Assembly (NCBI GenBank): GCA_028565635.1
Contig: JAOXYB010023959.1
Coordinates: forward strand, 1-16,375
From: Phoronis ovalis
Taxonomy: Eukaryota; Phoronida; Phoronidae
DNA: 16,375 nt
Direction of reading: 5' to 3'
Numbering within the stretch: the stretch's first letter is position 1; every line of letters starts with the position of its first letter. The notes beneath the pieces are model-generated. The model saw only the letters and a program-made list of their open reading frames with translations, ran no database searches and was not told where the DNA came from. The translations under genes and the position numbers were made by a program. This document shows positions 1 to 7,562 of the stretch, piece after piece.

Positions 1-272
1 ACATTTACTTCTATTTTTGAGTATAATTCCGTTGGTGTTGTAAAGATGACAGAAAGCAACAACTTTTTCATTTTTCATGAAAAATAACTGACAATAAACA
101 AAAAATAAACAACATTTGTTTTGAAAATGGTCAGCTAAACAAGTACAAGTTATATGTCTGTCCCAATGTCTGTAAATTAAAAATACTGACGCAAGGTGTA
201 GTACAATATTGCACTTGTAACAAATATCTGTTTAAACATGCATTTATTGTAATTGTATTACTAAATTCATAC

Positions 273-476
273 CTTCAAAAACACATCCTTATAAAATGGA
301 TGTTTATTATATGTGATTAATTTTACAAAATTGTGTGCGATTCTGTTGAATAATTTCCTCTGCGAGGGAGCATTTTGCTGATACTTTTCACAAAAGAACC
401 ACCAAAACAGGTCTTGAAGAATAGCTTGGGACATCTGACTGTAGAACATATGTTCAAATTCTACTTTGTATTGTGG
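273..476 (-). CDS. FAM227A: FAM227A coding exon 6 carrying the FWW motif
   Basis: A 204-nt exon (68 codons, phase 0 at both ends) with acceptor TTCTATTTTAG|CCA and donor GAAG|GTATGA. It encodes a segment with SQAILQDLFWWFFCEKYQ and then LFNRIAHNFVKL, the diagnostic core of the FWWh (FAM227) family. The remainder of that domain must lie in exons left of the window. Confidence 0.88.
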
Positions 477-3400
477 CTAAAATAGAAATTTAAAAGTGAC
501 AAAGTGTAGATTACAAAAAAATTGATAAAACTACAAAATTGTTAAGTATTAAAATAGTAGTGGTTTCTTGGTGATTTTGATAAAATCTCCCTCGGTCAAC
601 GAAAAACTAATTTTAAGTAGCAAAAATTAAAAATAGCAAACTTTAACTTCTATGCTACATAAAAATTGAAACCACCACCCAACTTAAAATGATGGCATTC
701 AACTAAACATTCTGGAACACAGACAAAGTAAATCACTATAATTCAAATATAATCAATATTATAAACTCCATATACTGAAATGCCACAGTGTGCAGTATTT
801 CTATTGTCTTACATGTCTACATATATTTAAAAAAATTGACATATTAATTTTAAAAATAGGTTTTACAGAAATTTTATTGTTAATTATAAAAATAACATCA
901 TATAAATCCAACAGTCCATGATTGGTATAACATTAAAAAATATATAAACTCAAATTGCAGCATCTATCTATGTTAATACATGAAATAATCCTTTTAAGGC
1001 TATACTAGAGTTTCATAAATGTTTTAAATAAAAGTTCGTGAATAATCCATATTACATATTTTTTCATACAAAATACATGTTTTCTGAACTTTAGCATTCA
1101 TATGTCATAGTGGCATTTTCAGAATCGTGTTAAATGTACAAAATTTAATTAGCATTAATGATTCCTTACAAAAATCATTAGGTATATCCTACAGGAAAAC
1201 TTAGTGGATCTAAATTCATTCTATAATATAAACTAGTATACTCCCATAATTTGTTATGAATCATTTTTAAATCGCATCACCGGTTTTGGTCATTTATATA
1301 ATCAATGTAGTTTTTAAGGCAAATTAAAAGTAATTCTTTTTTATTAATAATTCAAAGTTAATCACAGTATCAGTATCAGTTTGCTCATAACAAATAATGG
1401 GAGTATTGTTTATTTCTTCTCAAAAACATAGTCAGCATAAAGTTAGATCCACTGAATTTTCTCCTAGGACATAATATCTTATAATTTTTATTAACTGCTA
1501 TTTATGAGGTGTTATTAACTGCTATTTATGAGGTGTTATTAACTGCTATTTATGAGGTGTTATTAACTGCTATTTATGAGGTGTTATTAACTGCTAGTTA
1601 AAATTCATGTATTTTACATATGAACCTGAAAATTCCACCATACCATAGTCTGAATGTTAAAGTTTCAGAAACATTTCTTTTGTGCGAAAAAAATGTAATA
1701 CATATGTTAACCATAAAATTTCAACCAGTCTAATTCTGCTATAAACTGAATTTTAACTGTTTCATACTTTTTTCCTGAGATCGAGTTGTGCTTTGGCAGT
1801 TTTCTCTAAAATTTCCATAGGAGGTATGTTATGCGGTAAAGGTGTAAGTTCATTGGGGTCATATCCTGGGTATTGATGTAACTCTACAAAACGTGGTTTC
1901 CCTGCAGCAGTTTTCTCTCTTTCTTTTTTGGTGACCTGCAATCCAAGTCATTCAAAATTAAAATTTATAAGTGCCTGTGCATACAATTCAAAAATAAAAT
2001 ACTTTATTTGCAATAATATTTGCAGTTTTTAACTCAGTCTGAATAAATCCATCTGTTAATGCTAACGGATGGATTTATTCATACTGTTTTGAATTGTACA
2101 AATGTATGCAAATATTCCTTTAACTATTTGTAAGCCAGGAAAACTTTAATATATTACAAATAGGTTTCACTTAAATAATCTCAGGAGCCCGGGGGGCACT
2201 TTCTATATCGGTCTTTATATACATGTGCCACGCTTCAGGGTCGCTTTTTTGGGCTACCAGGATATTTCAGGGTGGGTCATTTTCACTTCTGGGATATTTC
2301 AGGGTGGGCATTTGACATCAAGGGGATATTTCAGTGGGTTTTTTAAGGTTATTTTAGAGTGGCATAGTTGCCAACTGTCACGCATTTTTTTTCAAAATGA
2401 TATTTTTGGAGATTTTGATCGTCCACAGCATCGAAAGAATTGGAAATGACCTTTTTTTGCTTGTCAATTTTTTCTGGCAGCACGGAGATGATTTTTGGGG
2501 CCAAGGATATTTCAGGGTAGGTATTTTGTCAATTCCGGGGATATTTCAGGGTAAGGGTTGGACCCCTGTACCTCACACCCCTACATATAAAAGAGAGTGC
2601 CCCCCCCTGGGGCTCAGGAGGGATCTGATTTTTACGAACTTGTTCATCTAACTATATATACTAACAGTAAATATACTATATACTTACTGTCGTTTTACTT
2701 GGTTGCATGCTAATTTTTGATATATTTTTGACTCTATCAGTTATGTCAAGGCCAACCACTGAAATGAACATTGAATGTTTTAAATATGGCTAATGGTTTC
2801 AGAATACACTTACTCCGCTAATAAAAATCAACTTGAGAAGATCAAGCAATTATATAGTTTGGTAGGTATACACAATATAAAAACATCGTTGCAACAATGA
2901 GTTCAAGAATTATTAGTTAAAATGAAAAATCTAAATTCCCACTTTAAGTTTAAATAAATATTAGCGTATAGTTTTGTATATGAAATGATTATTTTAAAGT
3001 TGTAGCAAACTTTAATAAAAATCAGTACTCGTCATATATTGGTTTTTCATCCAAAATACTTACTGGATTGTATGGAAAATACCCCTGCAAATCTATCCAT
3101 ATCTTTTTTCTCTTGGTCTGTTAGAAAGTGCAAAAAAGTGCATTGTGAGCATGCAAATCAATAAAAAAAGTATAAATAAATAAATAACAAAATAAACTTA
3201 ATAAAGGGTATATTATACTCCTTTATGACCACTGAGCAAAACATGTTCAAACCATGAATAGTAATAAATTATGTACTTCTAGAGTTTTACAGGTCATATA
3301 GAAATCCTGTAGGTTGGTTACCAGTGACCATGAAAGAGTTTTCTAAACACAACTTTGTTGAACTAAATTAATGTTGCTCAAGCAAAATATATTACTTAAT

Positions 3401-5141
3401 ATAGCACAGGTGAAAAACATTTAAATGAGATCTTTTAAAAATCATATAAACTTTGCACGTTTTCAAATAAGCCATAGTTTATATGCTATACTAATTAAAA
3501 TAATAGCACATGCCAAACTCAGTTCTACAGTACAAAGTTACTTTTTAAATTATAATTAAAGAAATTCTGCCATATTCATATTGTGCATGCATTCTGACTT
3601 ACCTCTCCATTGGTCTATTCAAAACAGAACATATGTTAGGAAATCCAACACTAACCAAATAGTAGATGGTTTATTTCTTATGATATTCACCCATGTTTAT
3701 ATATGGACACTTTATTTTATATTTTGAAACCACAAACAATTTTCAACACAATCAAGAACTTATTTAACTTGAATTACCAAAATATTTTTTAATACAACCA
3801 TTAACACTATCAAACTGTATGCTATTGACTTTTTAGTAACCGAAGTCAAACTCTAAAGTTTTACTAAGTCAGGAATCATATTTTTGTAAAAAATTCAACT
3901 TTGATGATCTAAATGCCATTGGCTGATACTGATACAAAGTAAAAATTTTATTTAAAAAATGTAAATAAAATGAAATATTGTTTAAAAAGTACTTAATGTA
4001 TTCAAAACACTTAAAAGAATGTTTAAACTATTTCAGTACATTTTATATGTCATGATAAATCATGGTTACATTACCTTTCTTTCTAACTCGATCCCTACAA
4101 TCTGCACTGGAAGGAGGCATAACAACTCTGTATTCATCATCATGGTCTGATGACCGTGATTCAATAATTAATTCTGTGTATGTCTGTAGTTTTCTGTCTA
4201 AATGACTTATCTTTTTATTCACATCTTCAATGGAACCAATCAAAAATGCTGAAAATCTGCGTTAAGGATATACATATGATAAAGATTCATTTCTCTTACT
4301 TAACACACAACTTAATAATTCATTTAAAATTTTAGTTGTTCTCTTGTAAGGAAATGGCCAGACAGTATCTCTAAATAACCGTATGGATACGAGAAGCTGG
4401 AAAATAACCTTCAAATATGGTAGTTGTAAATTTTCTCTTCTTTTTTGCAGTGTTTGTTACACAGCCTTTTCTAAAGTGTACACTTTTATCCTTTTTCTTT
4501 ACCATAGTCAAAACATTAATTGATGGTATTAACTTGGATTATTAACAGGGGTCCCCAGAAGAAAATAAACCCACATCCTAACATTCAGGTCCAGTTTTAT
4601 TCAGACAGTGACTCTTGTCTGTTCTTCTAAGCTGTGGCAAAAACATCAAAATAGGCACATGTAATAGTGACATCATGAAATTATGACTTCAGCATGATAG
4701 GTACCTGTATAGTGAAGTGTCAGTCAGACACTATTCACAGGCAATCAGAGTGTTTGAAAGATTGTGATACTGCTTGGTGCTTTAATGATGAATATAGACA
4801 TAACGACGTAGTATTTAAGATTGTCTTAAATGTCAACTCCTTAGTAATATGACGTATTAAAGCACCAGGCATACAGAAAATGAATGAACGTACGTTATGA
4901 ATTCCCGGGTATGAACTACTATCCGTTATTTATTAAAACGTTAGTCGTTACGCGAACAGAACGTTCAACTATAAAACCATAAAACAAATCTTATCTTCCA
5001 TAATACAAGGATACGGGATTTGGTACATTGCCTTTGGGCTAGTTTTTTTCTCTTTTTGTCCAGTCTCTGCCTGGAAATACCTAAATCCTCTTCATAGTAG
5101 TGCATAGGAGATGCAGCTCGATTTATAGCTTCGTTCGCCAT
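273..5141 (-). CDS. FAM227A: FAM227A-like protein (FWWh family), N-terminal 262 residues, six exons, continues off the left edge
   Basis: Exons in transcript order are 5141-5027, 4248-4075, 3117-3064, 2758-2688, 1935-1768 and 476-273. They total 786 nt, exactly 262 codons, with every junction in phase and no stop. The chosen start at 5141 has a strong context (AAGATGG); an in-frame ATG lies upstream at 5159. Residues 1-100 are charged and coiled-coil-like (RLDKKRKKLAQRQ, then DVNKKISHLDRKLQTYTELI). Residues 153-165 carry an RFVELHQYPGYDP segment. The last exon has F218-W219-W220, the signature of the FWWh family, followed by an LFNRIAHNFVKL segment typical of FAM227A/B. The biochemical function of this family is not known to me. 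The A-paralogue call rests on position: FAM227A is the head-to-head neighbour of CBY1 in human. The family call is strong from the last exon; that the first three exons belong to it rests on phase continuity and the absence of any other promoter-proximal reading. Confidence 0.8.
1171..1490. repeat. Diverged inverted repeat (foldback) of about 320 bp
   Basis: The plus strand at 1171-1260 resembles the reverse complement of 1383-1490. Best blocks are 1240-1259 against 1385-1404 (19 of 20 bases, ACTCCCATAATTTGTTATGA type) and an 11-base exact AGTGGATCTAA match in each arm. The right arm carries about 20 extra bases and the loop is about 120 bp. This fits an old foldback or MITE insertion or an inverted local duplication. 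Confidence 0.7.
1488..1596. repeat. 24-bp tandem repeat, about 4.5 copies
   Basis: Units begin at 1488, 1512, 1536 and 1560, with a 13-base partial copy at 1584. The unit is TTATTAACTGCTATTTATGA followed by GGTG. Copies are identical, so the array is recent or kept homogeneous. It abuts the right arm of the inverted repeat. No coding role is seen. Confidence 0.97.
1768..1935 (-). CDS. FAM227A: FAM227A coding exon 5
   Basis: Acceptor TTGCAG|GTCACC, donor AAAAAA|GTATGA. Encodes 56 residues from VTKKEREK to LDLRKK, including RFVELHQYPGYDPNELTPLP and an EILEKTAKAQ helix. Reading through the donor meets a stop at once (1762-1764), so an unspliced transcript would give a truncated protein ending here. 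The splice is preferred because the FWW exon follows in phase 0. Confidence 0.8.
1978..2116. repeat. Palindromic element with a near-perfect central hairpin (2040-2081)
   Basis: TGAATAAATCCATC (2040-2053) is exactly complementary to 2068-2081. Inside, GTTA (2055-2058) pairs with TAAC (2063-2066) around an ATGC loop, so the stem is about 19 bp with one T/G position. Similarity extends outward: CAGT flanks, CAATTCAAAA blocks and GCATACA blocks occur on both sides in inverted order, with insertions in the left arm. It lies in FAM227A intron 4. It is likely a MITE relic; a transcribed hairpin is possible. Confidence 0.75.
2188..2612. mobile_element. 425-bp hAT-type MITE with five internal motif copies
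   Basis: The element is flanked by an identical 8-bp direct repeat, CTCAGGAG (2180-2187 and 2613-2620), which fits the nTnnnnAn target-site pattern of hAT transposons. Ends are imperfect inverted repeats: CCCGGGGGGCACTTTCTATA on the left, CCCCAGGGGGGGGCACTCTC on the inverted right. Inside, a GATATTTCAG-type motif recurs at 2261, 2293, 2325, 2506 and 2540, usually followed by GGTRGG. No transposase is encoded, so it would need a helper in trans. It is markedly more GC-rich than the surrounding intron. The repeat is nearly self-complementary, so the exact edge could shift a few bases. Confidence 0.75.
2688..2758 (-). CDS. FAM227A: FAM227A coding exon 4
   Basis: A 71-nt exon with a good acceptor (TTCATTTCAG|TGG) and a consensus donor (GACA|GTAAGT). 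It encodes VGLDITDRVKNISKI then MQPSKTT. It is too short to be found as an ORF and was recovered because exon 3 ends in phase 1 while exon 5 starts in phase 0. This exon (2+69 nt) resolves that mismatch exactly, which is good evidence that it is real. Confidence 0.75.
3064..3117 (-). CDS. FAM227A: FAM227A coding exon 3
   Basis: A 54-nt exon with acceptor TTTCTAACAG|ACC and donor TCCA|GTAAGT. Read in phase 1 from exon 2 it gives DQEKKDMDRFAGVFSIQS and leaves one base, which the following 71-nt exon completes as Met115. The phase-0 reading is also open but does not connect to its neighbours. Confidence 0.72.
3603..3614 (-). CDS. FAM227A: Candidate 12-nt microexon in FAM227A intron 2 (alternative)
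   Basis: On the minus strand the 12 bases ACCAATGGAGAG lie between a TTCTGTTTTGAATAG acceptor and a near-perfect GTAAGT donor. Because 12 is a multiple of three, inclusion between exons 2 and 3 keeps frame and adds four residues (DQWR). The gene reads correctly without it, so if real it is probably alternative. It could equally be a chance pair of splice-like sites; cDNA is the only test. Confidence 0.3.
4075..4248 (-). CDS. FAM227A: FAM227A coding exon 2
   Basis: Encodes residues 39-96 plus one base. Acceptor is TTTTCAG|CATTTT and donor AAAG|GTAATG. The product is a heptad-like charged stretch (SIEDVNKKISHLDRKLQTY), then an acidic Ser/Asp patch and a basic end (DRVRKK). It likely forms a coiled coil. 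Another acceptor 8 bases upstream (GCAG) is possible but would change the frame. Confidence 0.75.
4249..5026 (-). other. FAM227A intron 1
   Basis: A 778-bp intron. Its only notable feature is an imperfect palindrome at 4767-4874. The rest is AT-rich with no coding signal on either strand. Confidence 0.65.
4767..4874. repeat. Imperfect 108-bp palindrome
   Basis: GGTGCTTTAAT (4776-4786) is exactly complementary to 4856-4866, with partial pairing outward. At the centre TATTTAAGA (4812-4820) faces TCTTAAAT (4824-4831) across TTG. Between the two blocks pairing is partial. It could be a small foldback element or a decayed MITE in FAM227A intron 1. Confidence 0.6.
5027..5141 (-). CDS. FAM227A: FAM227A coding exon 1
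   Basis: Encodes residues 1-38 plus one base of codon 39 (begins MANEAINR, ends KKLAQRQ). The donor is CAAT|GTACCA, a weak site with T before the GT. It is preferred over two later GTs (at 5010 and 4999) because it joins exon 2 in phase as QRQ-S-FLIGS. The exact 3' end is therefore less certain than the start. Confidence 0.7.
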
Positions 5142-5779
5142 CTTGGTCGTCATCAACAAAACTATCTGTTCACAGATTAGAAAAGATAATGTGGTACTTA
5201 ATGTTTTTCTTATATTGGCAATATACTTTATTATGAAATAATAATCACTAACATCTATTTATTCGTATAATTTTATAAATTTAATCTCTATTCGGTTTCA
5301 ATTGAAAAATGTTTCGTTCGCAGCTAGATACTGAACCTGCTTTTAGCTCAGAATGTTTTTGAATTCTTCCGATTGCGACATCTAGCGAATGTTTACAGCA
5401 AGCAAAATCTACGATATGAGTATGAGTAGAAGTGAATTGTTTTATGGATTTTAAATACAGGTTTCAAGTCCGGTTTGAGATAACTAACAACTGTTAGATA
5501 CAAGGTTACTCTTTAGTGAATATTGTGAATGCAGATTTAACTAGCCAGGTGCTCAAAATGCACTCGAGAATTATAATGCTATAACTATATTTGGCTCAGC
5601 ATGAAGCCATGATGTCAACATTTTTCAGTTGAATGGCGAATGGATATGGTTAAAGTTTATGGTTATGTATCGGTCATTTACTATTTTGATTGCTTGTAGT
5701 TTTACATCTTTGTCGTGCAAGTAATAAATAAGCTGACCGAATTATTTTTAGGTTTTGATTAATTAAGGATAGAATCAAG
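5142..5779. promoter_or_regulatory. Shared FAM227A/CBY1 intergenic region, likely bidirectional promoter
   Basis: This 638-bp segment separates the start codons of two divergent genes, so both promoters and 5' UTRs must lie in it or in upstream exons. No CpG-rich block is apparent, and I found no convincing RFX X-box, although both genes would be expected to be expressed in ciliated cells. An acceptor-like TTATTTTTAG ends at 5751, 28 bases before the CBY1 ATG, so CBY1 may have a noncoding first exon spliced to 5752. Confidence 0.6.
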
Positions 5780-5969
5780 ATGCCACTCTTTGGAGGAAAC
5801 AAATTTACACCAAAGAAAACTCCACCAAGGAAATCTCCATCATTATCAAACCTAAGTTTTGATAATGCCCAACAGGCTGAGGAATTTGGTTTGGATGTTG
5901 CTCTACCTTTAAAATTAAAATTAGGACAAAATGAAATATTATTTGAAGATGATGGACAATGGATTACAG
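5780..5969 (+). CDS. CBY1: CBY1 coding exon 1
   Basis: Residues 1-63 plus one base. Start context is AAGATGC. The donor is TTACAG|GTGTTT just after QWIT. Holds the conserved N-terminal motif and the 14-3-3-type serine. Reading through the donor adds only eight residues before a stop at 5993-5995. Confidence 0.95.
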
Positions 5970-6961
5970 GTGTTTATGCAGGATGTGCATTATAAATTAT
6001 GTTTATTTAAAAAGTATATTTCATACTTGACATGGATAACTGGAAAAATAAAAAATCACACACAAATAAGTTTTTTAATATAGCATTTTTCCAAATAGAA
6101 GCCATTTAGTGGAATCATGTAACCTCAGCATTATACTGAAAGATGCTGCCAAGTAGTATGTATTGCATTAAGTATGATAGTCTGAGACATATCGCCAAGT
6201 GCTCTTAATATATTTTACTACAACCATTCTAAAACATGCTGTTCCATTTTAGAATCCCCTGGTGGTGGTGGTGGTGCTAATCATAAAGATCTAGTTAAAT
6301 TGAGAAAACAAAATCAACAACTCACTGAAGAAAACAACCTGCTCAAAATAAAAATGGAAATTCTCCTGGACATGGTAAATTTATTTCTTTGTACAGCTTT
6401 AATCAATGCCAATATAATGTGTTGCCTTTATCAAAAAGTAGAACTTGAAGCTTAGGTTATTATTTTATATGGTTATTGTTAATTAATATTGTTTGGTTCC
6501 AAAATAACCGTACTAGGTGCAACATGTTTGTATACTACACACATGCTGTTAAAAATCTAGATAATTAAACATACAATTACAATAATGTTATGAAATGAAG
6601 GAAGAACTGATTCCAAATGTGTCATTTTTCAACTTTGAAATAATTCTGTAAAACAGATTTGACAGTTCTTTATAAATAGTATCTGTTACAGTTAATTTAT
6701 TCAAGCAAACATCTGCACGTGTGCTAAGGACATTTATAACTTTCGTTCAAACAGTATTGCTGTTCTTTCAAGTTGTACAAGTGAAGTAAGGGCTTTCCAA
6801 GTAAGACAGATATTGGTTGCTGTCGTAGTTAAAAAAAAAAGACTGATTTTGCGCTACTCTAATACACCATTGTCCTATAGCTTTCAGAGCAAACATTAGA
6901 ATCACTTTTACAAGGAAAAGAAATGGAGGATCTCAAAGCAATGGCAAAGAGAAAAAGATAA
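5780..6961 (+). CDS. CBY1: Protein Chibby homolog, complete, three exons, 130 residues
   Basis: Exons are 5780-5969, 6253-6374 and 6881-6961, all with GT-AG junctions, giving 130 residues against 126 in human CBY1. The N-terminus MPLFGGNKFTPKKTPPRKSP matches the Chibby start very closely. RKSPSLSNL includes Ser21, which aligns with the human 14-3-3 docking serine (Ser20). QWITGESPGGGGG links to a C-terminal coiled coil (LRKQNQQLTEENNLL, then MEILLDMLSEQT), the dimerisation region. The protein ends in basic MAKRKR, the position of the nuclear localisation signal. In animals Chibby sits at the distal appendages of the basal body, promotes ciliogenesis and, in vertebrates, antagonises beta-catenin. 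It is divergent from FAM227A and convergent with TOP3A. The start is unambiguous. Product identity is very secure; the sequence does not show whether it affects Wnt signalling in this animal. Confidence 0.96.
6253..6374 (+). CDS. CBY1: CBY1 coding exon 2
   Basis: Acceptor CCATTTTAG|AA, donor GACATG|GTAAAT, 122 nt. Encodes ESP, a five-glycine run from GGT/GGC-type codons, and the first heptads of the coiled coil ending in MEILLDM. The exon is too short to be an obvious ORF but matches Chibby almost residue for residue around NNLL. Confidence 0.95.
6375..6880 (+). other. CBY1 intron 2
   Basis: A 506-bp AT-rich intron with a ten-base A run near 6831-6840. No coding or structured element seen. 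The preceding intron (5970-6252, 283 bp) is likewise featureless. Confidence 0.7.
6881..6961 (+). CDS. CBY1: CBY1 coding exon 3 with stop
   Basis: Acceptor TGTCCTATAG|CTT in phase 0. Encodes LSEQTLESLLQGKEMEDLKA then MAKRKR and TAA. It completes the coiled coil and the basic C-terminus. The LSE start matches the human exon junction region. Confidence 0.93.
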   Translation, partial: LSEQTLESLLQGKEMEDLKAMAKRKR

Positions 6962-7530
6962 TGGAGAAGCAATGTGACAGGGTGTTGAAACAAGCAGAAT
7001 GTCTATTATTATTATCGATTTTCTTACATTTATGCAAATAGCATTACAACAGTGCCATTGTATATAGCCAGCTAGGTCATCTGGATTATATCATAGACAT
7101 GCCCAATACTAGTGATGTTTACTTAGCAGTCATGATGCTCAAGAAAATGAAATGACAAGAAGTGATATGTCAGATTGTTTTTAATATTCATTTTTGTATT
7201 ATACTTTATACATAATATACTTTATACTCCTATCGTTCATTTTGTAAAAGAGATATCAAAATTGCCAGGTAACAATTAAATTGTAAATAACACACTCCAG
7301 TGCAACATACGTCTCAAGTTCTGATTTCAAGTTCACTCAACAATCTGTTCATGTTTGCATTTTGTAAACCGATTTGGCAAAAAGTCTGTGGTGAAAATAT
7401 CTTTAAAAAATATCATCAATAGTTGCTGTTCAAAATGTTGTTTATGTAGATTTTTTTATATTCTGCCAATTGCTGCTGAAGGCACACTGGCTCATGCAGT
7501 GTAGATCCTAGAACCTGACCTTGATTTATT
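6962..7530. other. Convergent 3' region between CBY1 and TOP3A
   Basis: The stop codons of the two genes are 569 bp apart. A plus-strand ATTAAA at 7275-7280 is a possible CBY1 polyadenylation signal. On the minus strand AATAAA occurs at the TOP3A stop itself. The 3' UTRs could overlap. No gene is seen in it. Confidence 0.55.
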
Positions 7531-7539
7531 TCATTTATT
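7525..7539 (-). terminator. Possible TOP3A polyadenylation signals overlapping the stop codon
   Basis: On the minus strand two AATAAA hexamers lie at 7539-7534 and 7530-7525. The first includes the last two coding codons (AAT AAA) just before TGA, and the second starts immediately after it. If either is used the 3' UTR would be only about 10-30 nt. AATAAA is common in AT-rich DNA, so this may be chance. Confidence 0.35.
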
Positions 7540-7562
7540 GGGGCAAGTCTTTATTGTGTGAC
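7531..7562 (-). CDS. TOP3A: TOP3A terminal coding exon
   Basis: Only 32 coding nt; acceptor TTTGTTATTACAG|GT. Encodes [10 protein letters not shown] and TGA. H636 and C641 complete the C-x2-C-x4-H-x4-C knuckle begun in the previous exon, which is why this tiny exon is accepted. Human TOP3A ends in the same kind of knuckle. Confidence 0.9.

Larger units (their letters stand above)
477..1767 (-). other. FAM227A intron 5
   Basis: A 1291-bp AT-rich intron. It holds the inverted repeat with arms near 1171-1260 and 1383-1490 and the 24-bp tandem array at 1488-1596. I found no further exon with good sites that would fit the phase-0 junction. Human FAM227 proteins may have extra sequence here, so a missed short exon is possible. 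Confidence 0.6.
1936..2687 (-). other. FAM227A intron 4
   Basis: A 752-bp intron occupied mostly by two elements: the palindrome around 1978-2116 and the hAT-type MITE at 2188-2612. Open reading frames within the MITE arise from its repeated motif and are not genes. Confidence 0.75.
2759..4074 (-). other. FAM227A introns 2 and 3 (around exon 3)
   Basis: Intron 3 (2759-3063) and intron 2 (3118-4074) are plain AT-rich sequence. Apart from the 12-nt microexon candidate at 3603-3614 I see no repeat, RNA gene or coding segment. Confidence 0.65.

Noticed and set aside
9-87. Minus-strand candidate FAM227A exon (acceptor TTTATTGTCAG, donor GAA|GTAAAT, open for 26 codons in phase 0)
   Set aside because: The splice sites are fair, but the encoded segment does not resemble what follows the FWW block in the family, and the donor is at the window edge.
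2225-2651. Two plus-strand ORFs with repeated GYF/GIFQG-like segments
   Set aside because: They lie within the hAT-type MITE and simply translate its repeated GATATTTCAGGG motif.
3064-3117. Alternative phase-0 reading of FAM227A exon 3 (TKRKKIWIDLQGYFPYNP) joined straight to exon 5
   Set aside because: It would need a poor donor in exon 2 (AAT|GTAACC). The 71-nt exon at 2688-2758 solves the phase with consensus sites.
5142-5779. RFX X-box in the shared promoter
   Set aside because: Looked for because of the ciliary role of Chibby; no convincing match was found by eye.
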